Assembly: GCA_017475185.1 (NCBI GenBank)
Contig: JAFVGB010000012.1
Location: 62,001-126,000 of the forward strand
Length of the DNA stretch: 64,000 nt
Direction: 5' to 3'
From: Clostridia bacterium
Lineage (GTDB): Bacteria > Bacillota_A > Clostridia > TANB77 > CAG-508
Shown: piece by piece, positions 9,519 to 17,690 of the stretch
Layout of the letters: each line of letters opens with the position of its first letter
Position numbering within the stretch: position 1 is the stretch's first letter
Translations under genes and position numbers: made by a program
Notes under the pieces: model-generated
Seen by the model: the letters and a program-made list of their open reading frames with translations, nothing else
The model's database searches: none
Told to the model about the DNA's origin: nothing

Positions 9519-10217
9519 TTATGCAGTCATTATTTGTATATTTTTATAATTTATAAATAATCCGTTTTCTAAAACACCGTTTATGTTATTAATTCTTTGT
9601 TCTAGGTTTTGTTCGATTTTTTCGAATTTTGCATCAATAATATACTTGCCATTATCAGTAACAAACAGTTCGTTTGAATTATCCTTGCGTACCTCGCATT
9701 TCACTGCTCCTAATTTCAATAACTCATTTTTCACAAATTCTAATTTATCTAAATCACATTCAACAGGAACAGAACATTTTTCGCCTAAATAATTCACCAT
9801 TTTTGATTCATCAACTAATATATAGACTATTGGTGTTTGAATAAGGTTCATTTTTTCTCTATACATTGCACCTCCAAGGCCTTTTATTAGCCATTTATTT
9901 GGGTCAACTTCATCAGCTCCATCAAATCCCCAATCAATTTTATATTCACCTAATTTAGCTGTTTTTATGTTTAAATAATCGCATAATTGCTTTATTTGTT
10001 CTGACGTTGGAACTGCAATGATACTTAATCCTTCTTCTTCACATTTTTTGCCAATCTCCTTAACAGCCAAAAAAGAAGTTGTACCAGAACCAAAACTAAT
10101 TACATCTCCGTTCTTAACTTTTGATGCAATCTTTCTAGCTAAAACTTCTTTTTCTTCTCTATTTTTTATATTATTATTCCATTCTAATTTTTTAATTAAA
10201 TCTTCGTTTGTACTCAT
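9519..10217 (-). CDS. rpiA: Ribose-5-phosphate isomerase A
   Basis: A 232-residue protein of normal RpiA length that interconverts ribose 5-phosphate and ribulose 5-phosphate in the cytoplasm. Family landmarks are all present: SFGSGTTS (41-48), phosphate-binding VPTSEQ (69-74), DGADEVD (99-105) and KGLGGAMYREK (112-122), which contain the expected active-site Asp, Lys and Glu residues. A strong ribosome binding site (CCAGGAGG) and a candidate promoter at 10246-10274 lie upstream. It is a metabolic gene placed among glycosyltransferases. It might supply ribulose or ribose phosphates for a pentose-containing polymer, or it may simply be the housekeeping copy that heads a short operon. Confidence 0.93.
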   Translation of the reverse strand: MSTNEDLIKKLEWNNNIKNREEKEVLARKIASKVKNGDVISFGSGTTSFLAVKEIGKKCEEEGLSIIAVPTSEQIKQLCDYLNIKTAKLGEYKIDWGFDGADEVDPNKWLIKGLGGAMYREKMNLIQTPIVYILVDESKMVNYLGEKCSVPVECDLDKLEFVKNELLKLGAVKCEVRKDNSNELFVTDNGKYIIDAKFEKIEQNLEQRINNINGVLENGLFINYKNIQIMTA

Positions 10218-10245
10218 AAGAAAATATCCTCCTGGATTTTTTCTT

Positions 10246-10274
10246 ATTATTTCATATTTTTAGCAATTTGTAAA
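10246..10274 (-). promoter_or_regulatory. Candidate sigma-A promoter of rpiA
   Basis: On the minus strand a TTTACA -35 box (10269-10274) is separated by 17 bases from an AATAAT -10 box (10246-10251) preceded by TG (extended -10). The predicted start lies about 25 bases before the rpiA ATG. The same TATGAAATAAT element occurs at 11372-11400. Confidence 0.5.
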
Positions 10275-10301
10275 CCTTTTTTAAGACGTTTGAACTTTTT
10301 T

Positions 10302-10394
10302 TTGAAACATTAAGGGGACGGTCTTTTTTTGTTTCATTTTTGAAACATTGAGGGGACGGTCTTGAAATATCAAAAATAATCAAGACCGTCCCCT
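10302..10394. repeat. GGGGACGGTC repeat cluster with perfect 15-bp inverted repeat
   Basis: Two direct copies of a unit reading TTTGAAACATTrAGGGGACGGTCTT lie at about 10302-10325 and 10340-10363. An inverted copy of its core follows at 10380-10394, giving a perfect 15-base stem (10351-10365 with 10380-10394, 14-base loop). G-rich cores of this kind stand out against the AT-rich background. Degenerate copies occur at 12418-12447 and 59928-59953. Similar units in other Firmicutes are associated with REP-type (TnpA-REP-mobilised) elements, but no transposase is present here. Confidence 0.75.
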
Positions 10395-10400
10395 GTTATG

Positions 10401-11333
10401 TTATTTATTCTTTAAAATGCATATTTGATTTAATTGCAATTCAAATAATTGTCTATGTTTTTTTACTATAACTTGTAAAATTATTCCTGTTATATTTAGC
10501 AATAAAGCTACAACTAACATTATTCCCGCTACAATTAAACTAGGAAATCTTGGAACAAGTCCAGTTTTAAAATATTCATTAAATACTGGAATTGCAAGAA
10601 TTAATGATACTATATAAAATAAAACAGATATAGTATTGAAAAACATTGATGGTTTATACTCTTTAAACAAAGTTGCAATTGTTTTTAAAACTCTTGCTCC
10701 ATCTTTATATGTATTAAGTTTTGACACACTTCCTGCCGGTCTATCTCTATATTGCACAGGAATTTCTTTTAAAGTAAAGTTTTTATCTACTGCATGAATT
10801 GACATCTCTGTTTCAATTTCAAAACCTTTTGATAGTATTGGATATGATTTTACAAATTTATAACTAAACGCTCTATATCCTGTCATAATATCATGTATAT
10901 TGTTTTTAAATATTTTATTTATTAATCCTCTTACCATTTTATTTCCTAAGTTGTGAAAAGGTCTTTTGTTTTCTTGGAAATATGTTGAAGATAATCTATC
11001 ACCAATAACCATATCAACATTTTGATTTAAAACATAATCACACATTTCTTGTGCATTTTCTGCTGGATAAGTATCATCACCATCTATCATTAAATAGCAA
11101 TCTGCTTCAATGTCTCTAAACATTGTTCTAATTACATTTCCTTTTCCTTGCTTTGTTTCATATCGTACAATTGCTCCGGCGTTACGCGCTATTTCATCTG
11201 TACCATCTTTTGAATTATTGTCATATACATATATATCAGCTTCTGGTAATGCTGCTTTATAATCTTTTACTACTTTTTCAATTGTTTTACTTTCATTGTA
11301 ACATGGTATTAATACCGCTATTTTGCTTTTCAT
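10401..11333 (-). CDS. DPM1-like polyprenyl-phosphate glycosyltransferase (GT2), copy A
   Basis: A 310-residue enzyme. Residues 1-225 form a GT2 domain of the dolichol/undecaprenyl-phosphate mannosyl- or glucosyltransferase type: LIPCYNESKTI (8-18), the DNNSKDGT loop and the metal-binding DGDD (84-87), then the TGYRAFSYKF signature. Two hydrophobic helices follow (about 235-260 and 270-292). Such enzymes load a sugar onto a polyprenyl phosphate for later use outside the membrane. Residues 1-225 are almost identical to the gene at 37402-38349 whereas the membrane part has drifted. It has a good ribosome binding site (AGGAGAG) and its own candidate promoter. Confidence 0.87.
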   Translation of the reverse strand: MKSKIAVLIPCYNESKTIEKVVKDYKAALPEADIYVYDNNSKDGTDEIARNAGAIVRYETKQGKGNVIRTMFRDIEADCYLMIDGDDTYPAENAQEMCDYVLNQNVDMVIGDRLSSTYFQENKRPFHNLGNKMVRGLINKIFKNNIHDIMTGYRAFSYKFVKSYPILSKGFEIETEMSIHAVDKNFTLKEIPVQYRDRPAGSVSKLNTYKDGARVLKTIATLFKEYKPSMFFNTISVLFYIVSLILAIPVFNEYFKTGLVPRFPSLIVAGIMLVVALLLNITGIILQVIVKKHRQLFELQLNQICILKNK

Positions 11334-11371
11334 TATTCTCTCCTTTAGTCTTTTTACTTTATTCTTGACAT

Positions 11372-11400
11372 ATTATTTCATAATATCGGATTTTTGTAAA
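11372..11400 (-). promoter_or_regulatory. Candidate promoter of the DPM1-like gene
   Basis: TTTACA (11395-11400), 17-base spacer, AATAAT (11372-11377) with an extended TG, on the minus strand about 40 bases before the ATG at 11333. The boxes and the bases around the -10 are the same as at the rpiA promoter. Confidence 0.5.
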
Positions 11401-11422
11401 TATTTTGTTGTGATTTTCTTTT

Positions 11423-11918
11423 TTACACAAAATTCACAATAGCATTTTCTAACTTATTAACAAATTTCTCATTATTACTTGTATATTTTTTTGGAACAAA
11501 CCTTTCAACCTTATTTAACGCATCTTCAAGTTCGTCAACCCCATGTAAACCTATGATATACCCGCTCTCATTAAAATTATCAATAATCTGTAATTGATGA
11601 TCATTTACATGCTCTTTAAATTGTTTTAATCTTGGCACTGCAATAATTTTTTTACCACAATTCAAACCTTCAATTATTGTAGCTACACCACCATGAGTTA
11701 TTATAAAATCAGCATTATTAATAAGTGCATCAACCTCCCTTGGAGTAGTAAATTCAATTAGATGCATTTTTGAACTATCCAAATCTGTGCTAAACTTTGT
11801 ATTACCAGTTTGAGCAATTACTGTATCTGTAATTTTACCTGTTTTTATTAATCTTTCAACCTCTATAAGCAATCTTTTAAATTGCTTATCTTGAGTTCCG
11901 AACTGTAACAAAAATCAT
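11423..11918 (-). CDS. PssE/Alg13-like glycosyltransferase subunit with apparent 5' frameshift
   Basis: The protein body (FGTQDKQFKRLL, ITHGGVATIIEGLNCGKKIIAVPR, HVNDHQ) is the catalytic, UDP-sugar-binding half of the two-part Alg13/Alg14-type transferases. The natural start is an ATG at 11918 that overlaps the stop of the partner gene (TAATG), exactly as in the intact second copy at 24750-25229. In that frame the codons read MIFVTV and then run to a stop after ten codons. The rest is in the +1 frame because one extra base sits between codons for Val and Gly near 11898-11900. The body remains open from a TTG at 11911. Either the gene is a fresh pseudogene, it is translated from the TTG, or the base is a sequencing error. 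Confidence 0.72.
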
Positions 11919-12397
11919 TAATAAATCCACCCCCAATATTCTGCTTTAGGATATATTTTTAACATCTCTTCCCATTGCACAACAAATATATCTGCAATTG
12001 GATATACAAATCTTCCTGCAACTGTTTTTGAGTTTCTATTTGCAAATGTTTCTATATATATAACTTTTCTTTTAAACAATTTTGCGATATAGCACATTGG
12101 AACAGCTGTATGAGTTCCAGTAGTTACAATTACATCTGGTCTTTGTTTTATAAAAATTATAAAACTTTTTATAATATTAAAAATATAAATAAAAAAATAT
12201 GTAAATGGATTTTTCTTTGTTCCATAAACTAAATATGATGTTTTATCTTTATATTCTGAGGCTAGATATTCATTGCTTTTTGTTTTTTCTGTAACAATGT
12301 AATATTGGAATTTTTCAAATAATGATTTTAATTGCAATAATTCGCTTAAATGCCCACCGGTACTAGAAATAAATAATACTTTTTTGCTTTTTGACAT
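11918..12397 (-). CDS. PssD/Alg14-like glycosyltransferase membrane subunit
   Basis: A protein of about 159 aa homologous to Alg14/PssD/CpsF, the membrane-anchoring and acceptor-binding partner of the Alg13-like enzyme. Visible features are LFISSTGGHLSELLQL near the N-terminus (the STGGH loop), VTEKTKSN, the hydrophobic helix around FIYIFNIIKSFIIF, and VIVTTGTHTAVPMC. I set the start at 12397, because AGAAAGGAGG stands 6 bases upstream; nine extra in-frame codons upstream have no such site. The next gene starts in its stop codon. The two products together would add one sugar to a lipid-linked intermediate. Confidence 0.85.
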   Translation of the reverse strand: MSKSKKVLFISSTGGHLSELLQLKSLFEKFQYYIVTEKTKSNEYLASEYKDKTSYLVYGTKKNPFTYFFIYIFNIIKSFIIFIKQRPDVIVTTGTHTAVPMCYIAKLFKRKVIYIETFANRNSKTVAGRFVYPIADIFVVQWEEMLKIYPKAEYWGWIY

Positions 12398-12417
12398 TTT
12401 AGCCTCCTTTCTAATTT

Positions 12418-12447
12418 GAAACATTTTTTGACTGTCTTTTCTGTTTC
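12418..12447. repeat. Degenerate copy of the GGGGACGGTC repeat
   Basis: Between the acyltransferase stop and the PssD-like gene, GAAACATTTTTTGACTGTC followed by TTTTCTGTTTC has the same GAAAC...GTTTC frame as the copies at 10302-10363 but has lost the G-rich core. Most likely a decayed member of that family. Confidence 0.5.
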
Positions 12448-12454
12448 AAGTTAT

Positions 12455-13567
12455 TTACAGCAACTTATTTATAATTGGAATTTTCTTTAAAACATATGTT
12501 ATTACATAACACACAAGCATTACTAAAGAACACCATACAAAAGCCACTATCATATTATTAATTTTTGTATTTCTCATTATATTGAACAGATTAACCATTG
12601 GTTCACTTTCCATTATCATTAAATGTATTAGATATATTCCAAAAGTACAACTGCCTATTGAAAATATTATATTTCTTATATATTTATTAGTAATTTCTAC
12701 TTTTTCAAATAAATATTTTATAGTAATAAAAATACTTATACAGTTTATAAAAGTAAAACATTCATGAAATGTTTGTGAAGTTTTTGCAGAAAATTCTCCT
12801 GTAATATGTCCTTTATAATATGTCATATAACAAGATATTAATATACCTATTATATTTACTAACCACATTATACTTATCCACTTTTTAGGATTCTTTAATT
12901 TTATTCTATTATGTAAAAAGTAACCTATGCATGGATAGAATACTATTTTTTCTATAAGCCATGAAACTGTTAAATTAGTGTTCATTTTATATTTTCCATA
13001 TGAAATCAAATATTCTGCTATTGGTACAATTGCATTAAAGACTAGAAATATCCCAATCATATAATAGAAATATTTATTGTCTAAATTTTTAACCATTGCT
13101 CGCAAAAACGGAGAACTGATTAGAAATGCAATATATGCATATAAATACCATAAATGCACTCTTACATTTGAAGAATATATAGATATTAGAAATTTATCTA
13201 TTTGTACATTCGTTCCATTATTTCGAATATAATAAACAGAAGAAATAAGAATTAATACAACAATAATTTTTAATACTCTATCTTTCCAAACTTTTTTTAT
13301 TGGTTCATCTTCTTTTGCAAGTATAAAAGCTCCTGAAATTGCAAAAAATATTGCAACAGAAAACTTGCAAAAAACAGATGGAATTAAGTATATCCAAAAT
13401 TGTATTTCTTCAGGATTTTCACTTACAAACATACAAAAGCCATTTTCTTTTGTATGATTAAATATAACAAAAAATATAGCTAAAATCCTCATAATCTCTA
13501 TATATATTAATTTATTTTTGTTTGTTTTTTCTTGTTTATTAATTAATAATAATTTTGTTTCATTCAT
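12455..13567 (-). CDS. Acyltransferase 3 family membrane protein (OafA/WecH-like)
   Basis: About 370 residues with roughly ten transmembrane helices. The family signature lies in the first helix: YIEIMRILAIFFVIFNHT, with the catalytic-type His in NHT, and RxFR-like SSPFLRAM occurs later. These enzymes O-acetylate (or otherwise acylate) sugars of surface glycans across the membrane. The start at 13567 has GTGGGGG seven bases upstream, whereas an upstream in-frame ATG has none. The gene is the first after the terminator at 13603-13644 and therefore opens the left-hand glycan module. Which glycan is acylated cannot be told. Confidence 0.85.
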   Translation of the reverse strand: MNETKLLLINKQEKTNKNKLIYIEIMRILAIFFVIFNHTKENGFCMFVSENPEEIQFWIYLIPSVFCKFSVAIFFAISGAFILAKEDEPIKKVWKDRVLKIIVVLILISSVYYIRNNGTNVQIDKFLISIYSSNVRVHLWYLYAYIAFLISSPFLRAMVKNLDNKYFYYMIGIFLVFNAIVPIAEYLISYGKYKMNTNLTVSWLIEKIVFYPCIGYFLHNRIKLKNPKKWISIMWLVNIIGILISCYMTYYKGHITGEFSAKTSQTFHECFTFINCISIFITIKYLFEKVEITNKYIRNIIFSIGSCTFGIYLIHLMIMESEPMVNLFNIMRNTKINNMIVAFVWCSLVMLVCYVITYVLKKIPIINKLL

Positions 13568-13602
13568 AAATTCCCCCACGAACAAACTTATTACTTTTTA
13601 TT

Positions 13603-13644
13603 AAAAACCCTCTAGAAAGACTAAAAACTTTATAGAGGGTTTTT
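13603..13644 (-). terminator. Rho-independent terminator after the LCP gene
   Basis: A perfect 12-bp stem (13603-13614 AAAAACCCTCTA with 13633-13644) with a short inner AAAG/CTTT pairing and a T-rich tail on the minus strand. It lies just after the LCP stop and separates the middle and left glycan modules. Confidence 0.85.
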
Positions 13645-13649
13645 AAATT

Positions 13650-14690
13650 TTATTTATATCCTGTTCTCTTTATGATGCCATTACTATATTCTTTTACTTT
13701 ATCACTTACTTCATATCCATCATTTCCAAATAAATGTTGATGTAATTGTTTTACATTTTGCTCTAAAGTAACTGGTGCAACATATGAAATTCCATTGTTA
13801 TAAAATGCGGTTTTATATGGCCAACCTTCTCCTTCAGTTATATTAATATTATATATACTTGGAATCATTCCTAAAATTTCTGTTGCTTTAATGTTTGTAT
13901 ATACTTTTGGTAACAACACATCCGCTAAATTATTAAGTTTTCCAACACTTAATTTCTTAGCCTTTCCAAATGTAGCATTTAAAACCTCTCTTGATCTTTC
14001 TGTTCTTTTGAAATCGCCACCAGCTGTATAACGTATTCTAGTATATGCCAACGCCTGAGCACCTGTTAAATTGCTTACACCTGTTCTTGTTAAAGCTGCA
14101 TCGTTTCTATTGAATTCCCTATTAACATTTTGAATATACTTGTTCAAATATACCAATTCTTCTGAATCAACATCAATTTCTACTCCACCAATGCTATCTA
14201 CTATATCTATTACTGCTGAAAAATTAACTGTGACAAATTCAGAAATATTTAAATCAAGATTTTTATTAAGTGTATTAATCGCAAGTTCTGGACCACCATA
14301 AGCATATGCATGAGTTACTTTATCAAAACCATGACCATCAATATTCAAATAAGTATCTCTATAAACTGATGTAACTTTTACGTCATTCGTATCTTGATTT
14401 AAACTTACAATCATAATTACATCACTTCTTGTGTTTACATATCTATCGCTTCTTGCATCTACTCCAAATACAGCTATATTTCTATAACCTTTTAGTTGCT
14501 CAGCAACACCTTCATTTATCTCTATATTCTCTAATTTAACATAGTTAACTTTTGATAATTTACTATAAATATACCAAGCTACCGTCCCAAAAAATATTAC
14601 CAAAATTATCAGTAAAACTAATAAAACTTTTAAAAATATTCTTAATCCCTTTTTATTCCCTGTTGTTTGATTGTTTTTTGCCATAATCAT
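13650..14690 (-). CDS. LytR-CpsA-Psr (LCP) family glycopolymer ligase
   Basis: A 346-residue membrane-anchored protein: short basic N-terminus, one transmembrane helix (about 20-45), then an extracytoplasmic LCP domain with FGVDARSD, NTRSDVIMIVSL, SVYRDTYLNI, the FVTVNFSAVIDIVDSIGGVEI stretch and the ALAYTRIRY..GDFKRTERSREVL signature whose Arg and Asp residues bind the polyprenyl pyrophosphate. LCP enzymes transfer finished glycans from undecaprenyl carrier to peptidoglycan. AAAGGA precedes two in-frame ATGs (14690 and 14684), and either could be used. A strong promoter candidate lies upstream and a terminator follows, so it can be a single-gene unit that attaches polymer made by the neighbours. 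Confidence 0.92.
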   Translation of the reverse strand: MIMAKNNQTTGNKKGLRIFLKVLLVLLIILVIFFGTVAWYIYSKLSKVNYVKLENIEINEGVAEQLKGYRNIAVFGVDARSDRYVNTRSDVIMIVSLNQDTNDVKVTSVYRDTYLNIDGHGFDKVTHAYAYGGPELAINTLNKNLDLNISEFVTVNFSAVIDIVDSIGGVEIDVDSEELVYLNKYIQNVNREFNRNDAALTRTGVSNLTGAQALAYTRIRYTAGGDFKRTERSREVLNATFGKAKKLSVGKLNNLADVLLPKVYTNIKATEILGMIPSIYNINITEGEGWPYKTAFYNNGISYVAPVTLEQNVKQLHQHLFGNDGYEVSDKVKEYSNGIIKRTGYK

Positions 14691-14763
14691 TTTTCCTTTG
14701 AATAATTTATTTAGGTTTTTATGGATTTCACCTATAAACCTCTGACCATATGATGTCTTTTTT

Positions 14764-14792
14764 ATTTTAACCTAATTTTAGATTGTTGTAAA
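14764..14792 (-). promoter_or_regulatory. Candidate sigma-A promoter of the LCP gene
   Basis: TTTACA (14787-14792), 17-base spacer, TAAAAT (14764-14769) on the minus strand. The leader of about 70 bases to the ATG can pair AGGTTTAT with AAAACCT around 14712-14742. Confidence 0.5.
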
Positions 14793-14809
14793 GTAAAAAA
14801 ATACTATTT

Positions 14810-15367
14810 TTATTTTATTTTCATTCTTCTTTTCACTTCTTCAGCCTCAAATTCTTTTTCTGCTTTTTTATATCCATTTTTATAAACAATATAATATGTT
14901 GTATAAATTCCTGCCCCTATTAAACTTCCTGCCGAATCTATGCATACATCTAAAGGCTGTCCTGTTCTTCCACTTACAAAAGTTTGATGATATTCATCTG
15001 TTATTGCAAAACTTACACATAATACTATTGTTATTATTAATGCTATCCAATAATGTTTATTGCTTAATAAAATGTTCACAAATAATATTATAATAAAAGA
15101 AAGTGCTAAATATACTGAAGCATGCATTACCTTACGTAATGGTGCATTTATTAATTGAGATGCTTTGGCAAGTTTTGAATCAGATGGGCGAGAATGTGTT
15201 ATTCCATATTCATTTGTAACATCTAAAGTATCTTCAATAAATAAAGCTATTATATCTGTACTCTTTCCATTTGATTTTTGAGTATTCATATCTGAAAGTT
15301 TATAAATAATATACATCCATCCTACTGCCATAGTTAGTAATAGAATACTTATTAATGCTTTTTTCAT
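14810..15367 (-). CDS. VanZ-like family membrane protein
   Basis: A 185-residue protein with an N-terminal helix (about 5-25) and three further helices. The VanZ signature is clear: SFAITDEYHQTFVSGR followed by TGQPLDVCIDSAGS. A charged tail (KKAEKEFEAEEVKRRMKIK) remains in the cytoplasm. VanZ was first seen with teicoplanin resistance, but stand-alone members are common in Firmicutes and their biochemical role is not settled; some are linked to envelope lipids or glycans. The position between DUF3048 and LCP genes supports a general envelope role here, not glycopeptide resistance, since no other van gene is present. Confidence 0.85.
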   Translation of the reverse strand: MKKALISILLLTMAVGWMYIIYKLSDMNTQKSNGKSTDIIALFIEDTLDVTNEYGITHSRPSDSKLAKASQLINAPLRKVMHASVYLALSFIIILFVNILLSNKHYWIALIITIVLCVSFAITDEYHQTFVSGRTGQPLDVCIDSAGSLIGAGIYTTYYIVYKNGYKKAEKEFEAEEVKRRMKIK

Positions 15368-15385
15368 GTTAAATCCTCCAATTTG

Positions 15386-16477
15386 CTATTTAATCGTTAA
15401 TTCCTTTTTATCCGTTTGGATTTCAATATATGTTCGTCCATCATTTACTTTAATTTCTTTTCCATTACTATAATAATATCTTGTTTTTTCATTTCTTTTT
15501 GCTTTTTTCCATGTTATTGGTACAGCATATCCATTAGTAATATAATACCCTTTTCCTGTACCAGTTGTATGTAAGTTCAAATATTTGCTATTTTTTATTC
15601 CTTCATATGTAATCTTTTGAACTATAATATTTTTTGTATTTACTTTTTCTTTTGTATTGTAATCAACACAAGTATTTCCATTTTCTTGTCTGTAATATAC
15701 TTTATTGTCTTTATCATAAATAAATGATGTGATATTAGGTGCATCTCCATAAGGAATAACAATCTGATTTGCTTCTTCTGCATTTGCTTCCTTAGATAAA
15801 TCTACTTCATCTGATGCATATTTTAATAAACTAATTAAATTATCATCTTTTAATTCTGTTCTATAATTCTTTGCTTGAATAGTTTGTTTTAATTTATTTA
15901 TAGAAGTATATGCTGTGTGTTCACTAGGTAGGTTTTCAGGATTATTTCTCCAAAATGGCGTATCAAACAATCCATTAATGTAGTCTATAACCCCAGATTT
16001 TTCTTGCTTTTCAGCTACTCCGCTCCATCCAAAATGCACAAAAATTGCATCTGATTCTAATGCATAATCAATAAAATTATGTCTTGCACTTCTTATTGTT
16101 CCAACAGTTAAATCTTCTGGAATATCTTTAAATAATGCCATTAATCTTGAAGTAAAACCTTCTGTTGGAATTTCATATACTATATAAGCTTTATTTAATC
16201 CTGTTTGAACCTTAACCGCTATTGGTGTGTTATTAATTACTATTGCATATGGTCTTGATTTTGAATTTACATCAATAATATCCACTTTATCACTTTCATC
16301 TGATTCATTTTCTTGATTATTGCTTACTACTGTATTTTCTTTAATTTGAAAATTTGAACTTTCTGTACCAGTATTTGCAGATTGTTTATCTTTTAAAATA
16401 TTTATTAAAACAATAGCTCCTATAATTAAAACAGTAATCACACAAAAAACTTTAATTACATTTTTTTTGCTTTTCAT
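15386..16477 (-). CDS. DUF3048 (YerB-like) secreted or membrane-anchored protein
   Basis: About 363 residues: an N-terminal hydrophobic anchor (VIKVFCVITVLIIGAIVLI), a low-complexity linker rich in Asn/Glu/Ser, then the DUF3048 domain with RPYAIVINNTPIA, YEIPTEGFTSRLMALF, GTIRSARHNFIDYA and IFVHFGWSG, and the C-terminal YerB_C-like part with IIVQKITYE. The function of the family is unknown; members such as Bacillus YerB are predicted lipoproteins, but no lipobox Cys is seen here. I place the start at an ATG at 16477 with AAGGTGAT eight bases upstream. It is 19 bases ahead of the VanZ gene. Confidence 0.85.
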   Translation of the reverse strand: MKSKKNVIKVFCVITVLIIGAIVLINILKDKQSANTGTESSNFQIKENTVVSNNQENESDESDKVDIIDVNSKSRPYAIVINNTPIAVKVQTGLNKAYIVYEIPTEGFTSRLMALFKDIPEDLTVGTIRSARHNFIDYALESDAIFVHFGWSGVAEKQEKSGVIDYINGLFDTPFWRNNPENLPSEHTAYTSINKLKQTIQAKNYRTELKDDNLISLLKYASDEVDLSKEANAEEANQIVIPYGDAPNITSFIYDKDNKVYYRQENGNTCVDYNTKEKVNTKNIIVQKITYEGIKNSKYLNLHTTGTGKGYYITNGYAVPITWKKAKRNEKTRYYYSNGKEIKVNDGRTYIEIQTDKKELTIK

Positions 16478-16523
16478 TACCAATATCACCTTGACCTTTC
16501 CGTAATTGATTTTAAATTAATTT

Positions 16524-17690
16524 TTAATCTCTTTCATAAATATCTCGAGTATATATCTTTTCTTTGACATCTTTTATATTTTCATCAATTCTATTAGCCA
16601 TAATAATACTGCTTTTTTGTTTAAAAATTGCTAAATCATTTTCTACTTCACAATCATAAAATTTTTCATTCTTTAATGTTGGTTCATATATTATAACCTT
16701 TCGTTTATTTTCTTTTAAATTTTTGATAATGTCCTGTATAGCACTTGCTCTATAATTATCTGAACCAGATTTCATAGTTAAACGATAAATTCCTACCACT
16801 TCTGGATTACAATTTATGACTTCGTTAGATATAAAATCTTTTCTTGTTTTATTAGATTTTACAATTGCCTCTATTAAATTCTGTGGAACATCTTTATAAT
16901 TAGCTAATAATTGTTTAGTGTCTTTTGGTAGACAATAACCTCCATATCCAAATGAAGGATTATTATAATGTTCGCCTATTCTTTGATCTAGGCAAACACC
17001 TTTTATGATATCTTTGGTTGAAAGTCCTTTGATAATTGCATATGTATCTAATTCATTGAAAAATGCAACTCTTAACGCAAGATACGTATTTGCAAATAAT
17101 TTTACTGCTTCTGCTTCCGTGCAATCCATGTATAAGATATCAACATTTTCTTTTAGTGAGCAATCTTTTAACAATTCCGCAAAAATGTGTGCTTTTTCAT
17201 TTTTATCACCAACTATGATCCTTGATGGATATAAATTATCATAAAGAGCCTTTCCTTCCCTCAAAAATTCCGGTGAAAACATAATATTACCTATTTTATA
17301 CTTTTCTTTTATACTCATAATAAATCCTACTGGAATTGTAGATTTTACAACTATAGTTGCATTTGATTTCATATCAATCACTTTCTTTATTATATCCTCA
17401 ACACTTGATGTATCAAAGAAATTCTTTTCATCATCATAATTAGTCGGAGTACTTATTATTATATATTCTGCACCATCAAAAGCATCTTCATAATCTAACG
17501 TTGCTCTTAAATTCAATTTTTTTGTTTCAAAAAATTTTTCTATATATTCATCTTTTATTGGTGAAACTCTATTATTAATCATTTCAACTTTTTCAGGGAT
17601 TATATCTAGTGCAACAACTTCATGTTTTTGACTTAATAAAGTTGCTAAAGATAATCCTACATAACCTGTCCCAGCTACTGCAATTTTCAT
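16524..17690 (-). CDS. ugd: UDP-glucose 6-dehydrogenase
   Basis: A 388-residue enzyme of the usual length for the short UDP-glucose/GDP-mannose dehydrogenases. It has the N-terminal NAD-binding loop GTGYVGLS (7-14), STPTNYDD (80-87), the VKSTIPVG segment (115-122), and the catalytic Cys253 in SFGYGGYCLPKDTKQL. It oxidises UDP-glucose to UDP-glucuronate in the cytoplasm, supplying a uronic acid for the polysaccharide. The start codon overlaps the Wzx stop codon (ATGA), so it is coupled to the flippase gene. UDP-N-acetyl-sugar variants exist in the superfamily, but length and the GGYCLPKD form favour UDP-glucose. Confidence 0.92.
   Translation of the reverse strand: MKIAVAGTGYVGLSLATLLSQKHEVVALDIIPEKVEMINNRVSPIKDEYIEKFFETKKLNLRATLDYEDAFDGAEYIIISTPTNYDDEKNFFDTSSVEDIIKKVIDMKSNATIVVKSTIPVGFIMSIKEKYKIGNIMFSPEFLREGKALYDNLYPSRIIVGDKNEKAHIFAELLKDCSLKENVDILYMDCTEAEAVKLFANTYLALRVAFFNELDTYAIIKGLSTKDIIKGVCLDQRIGEHYNNPSFGYGGYCLPKDTKQLLANYKDVPQNLIEAIVKSNKTRKDFISNEVINCNPEVVGIYRLTMKSGSDNYRASAIQDIIKNLKENKRKVIIYEPTLKNEKFYDCEVENDLAIFKQKSSIIMANRIDENIKDVKEKIYTRDIYERD

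Noticed and set aside
14810..15367. VanZ-like gene considered as a glycopeptide resistance marker
   Set aside because: No vanA/H/X-like gene or regulator is nearby; the family is common in Firmicutes genomes without resistance.
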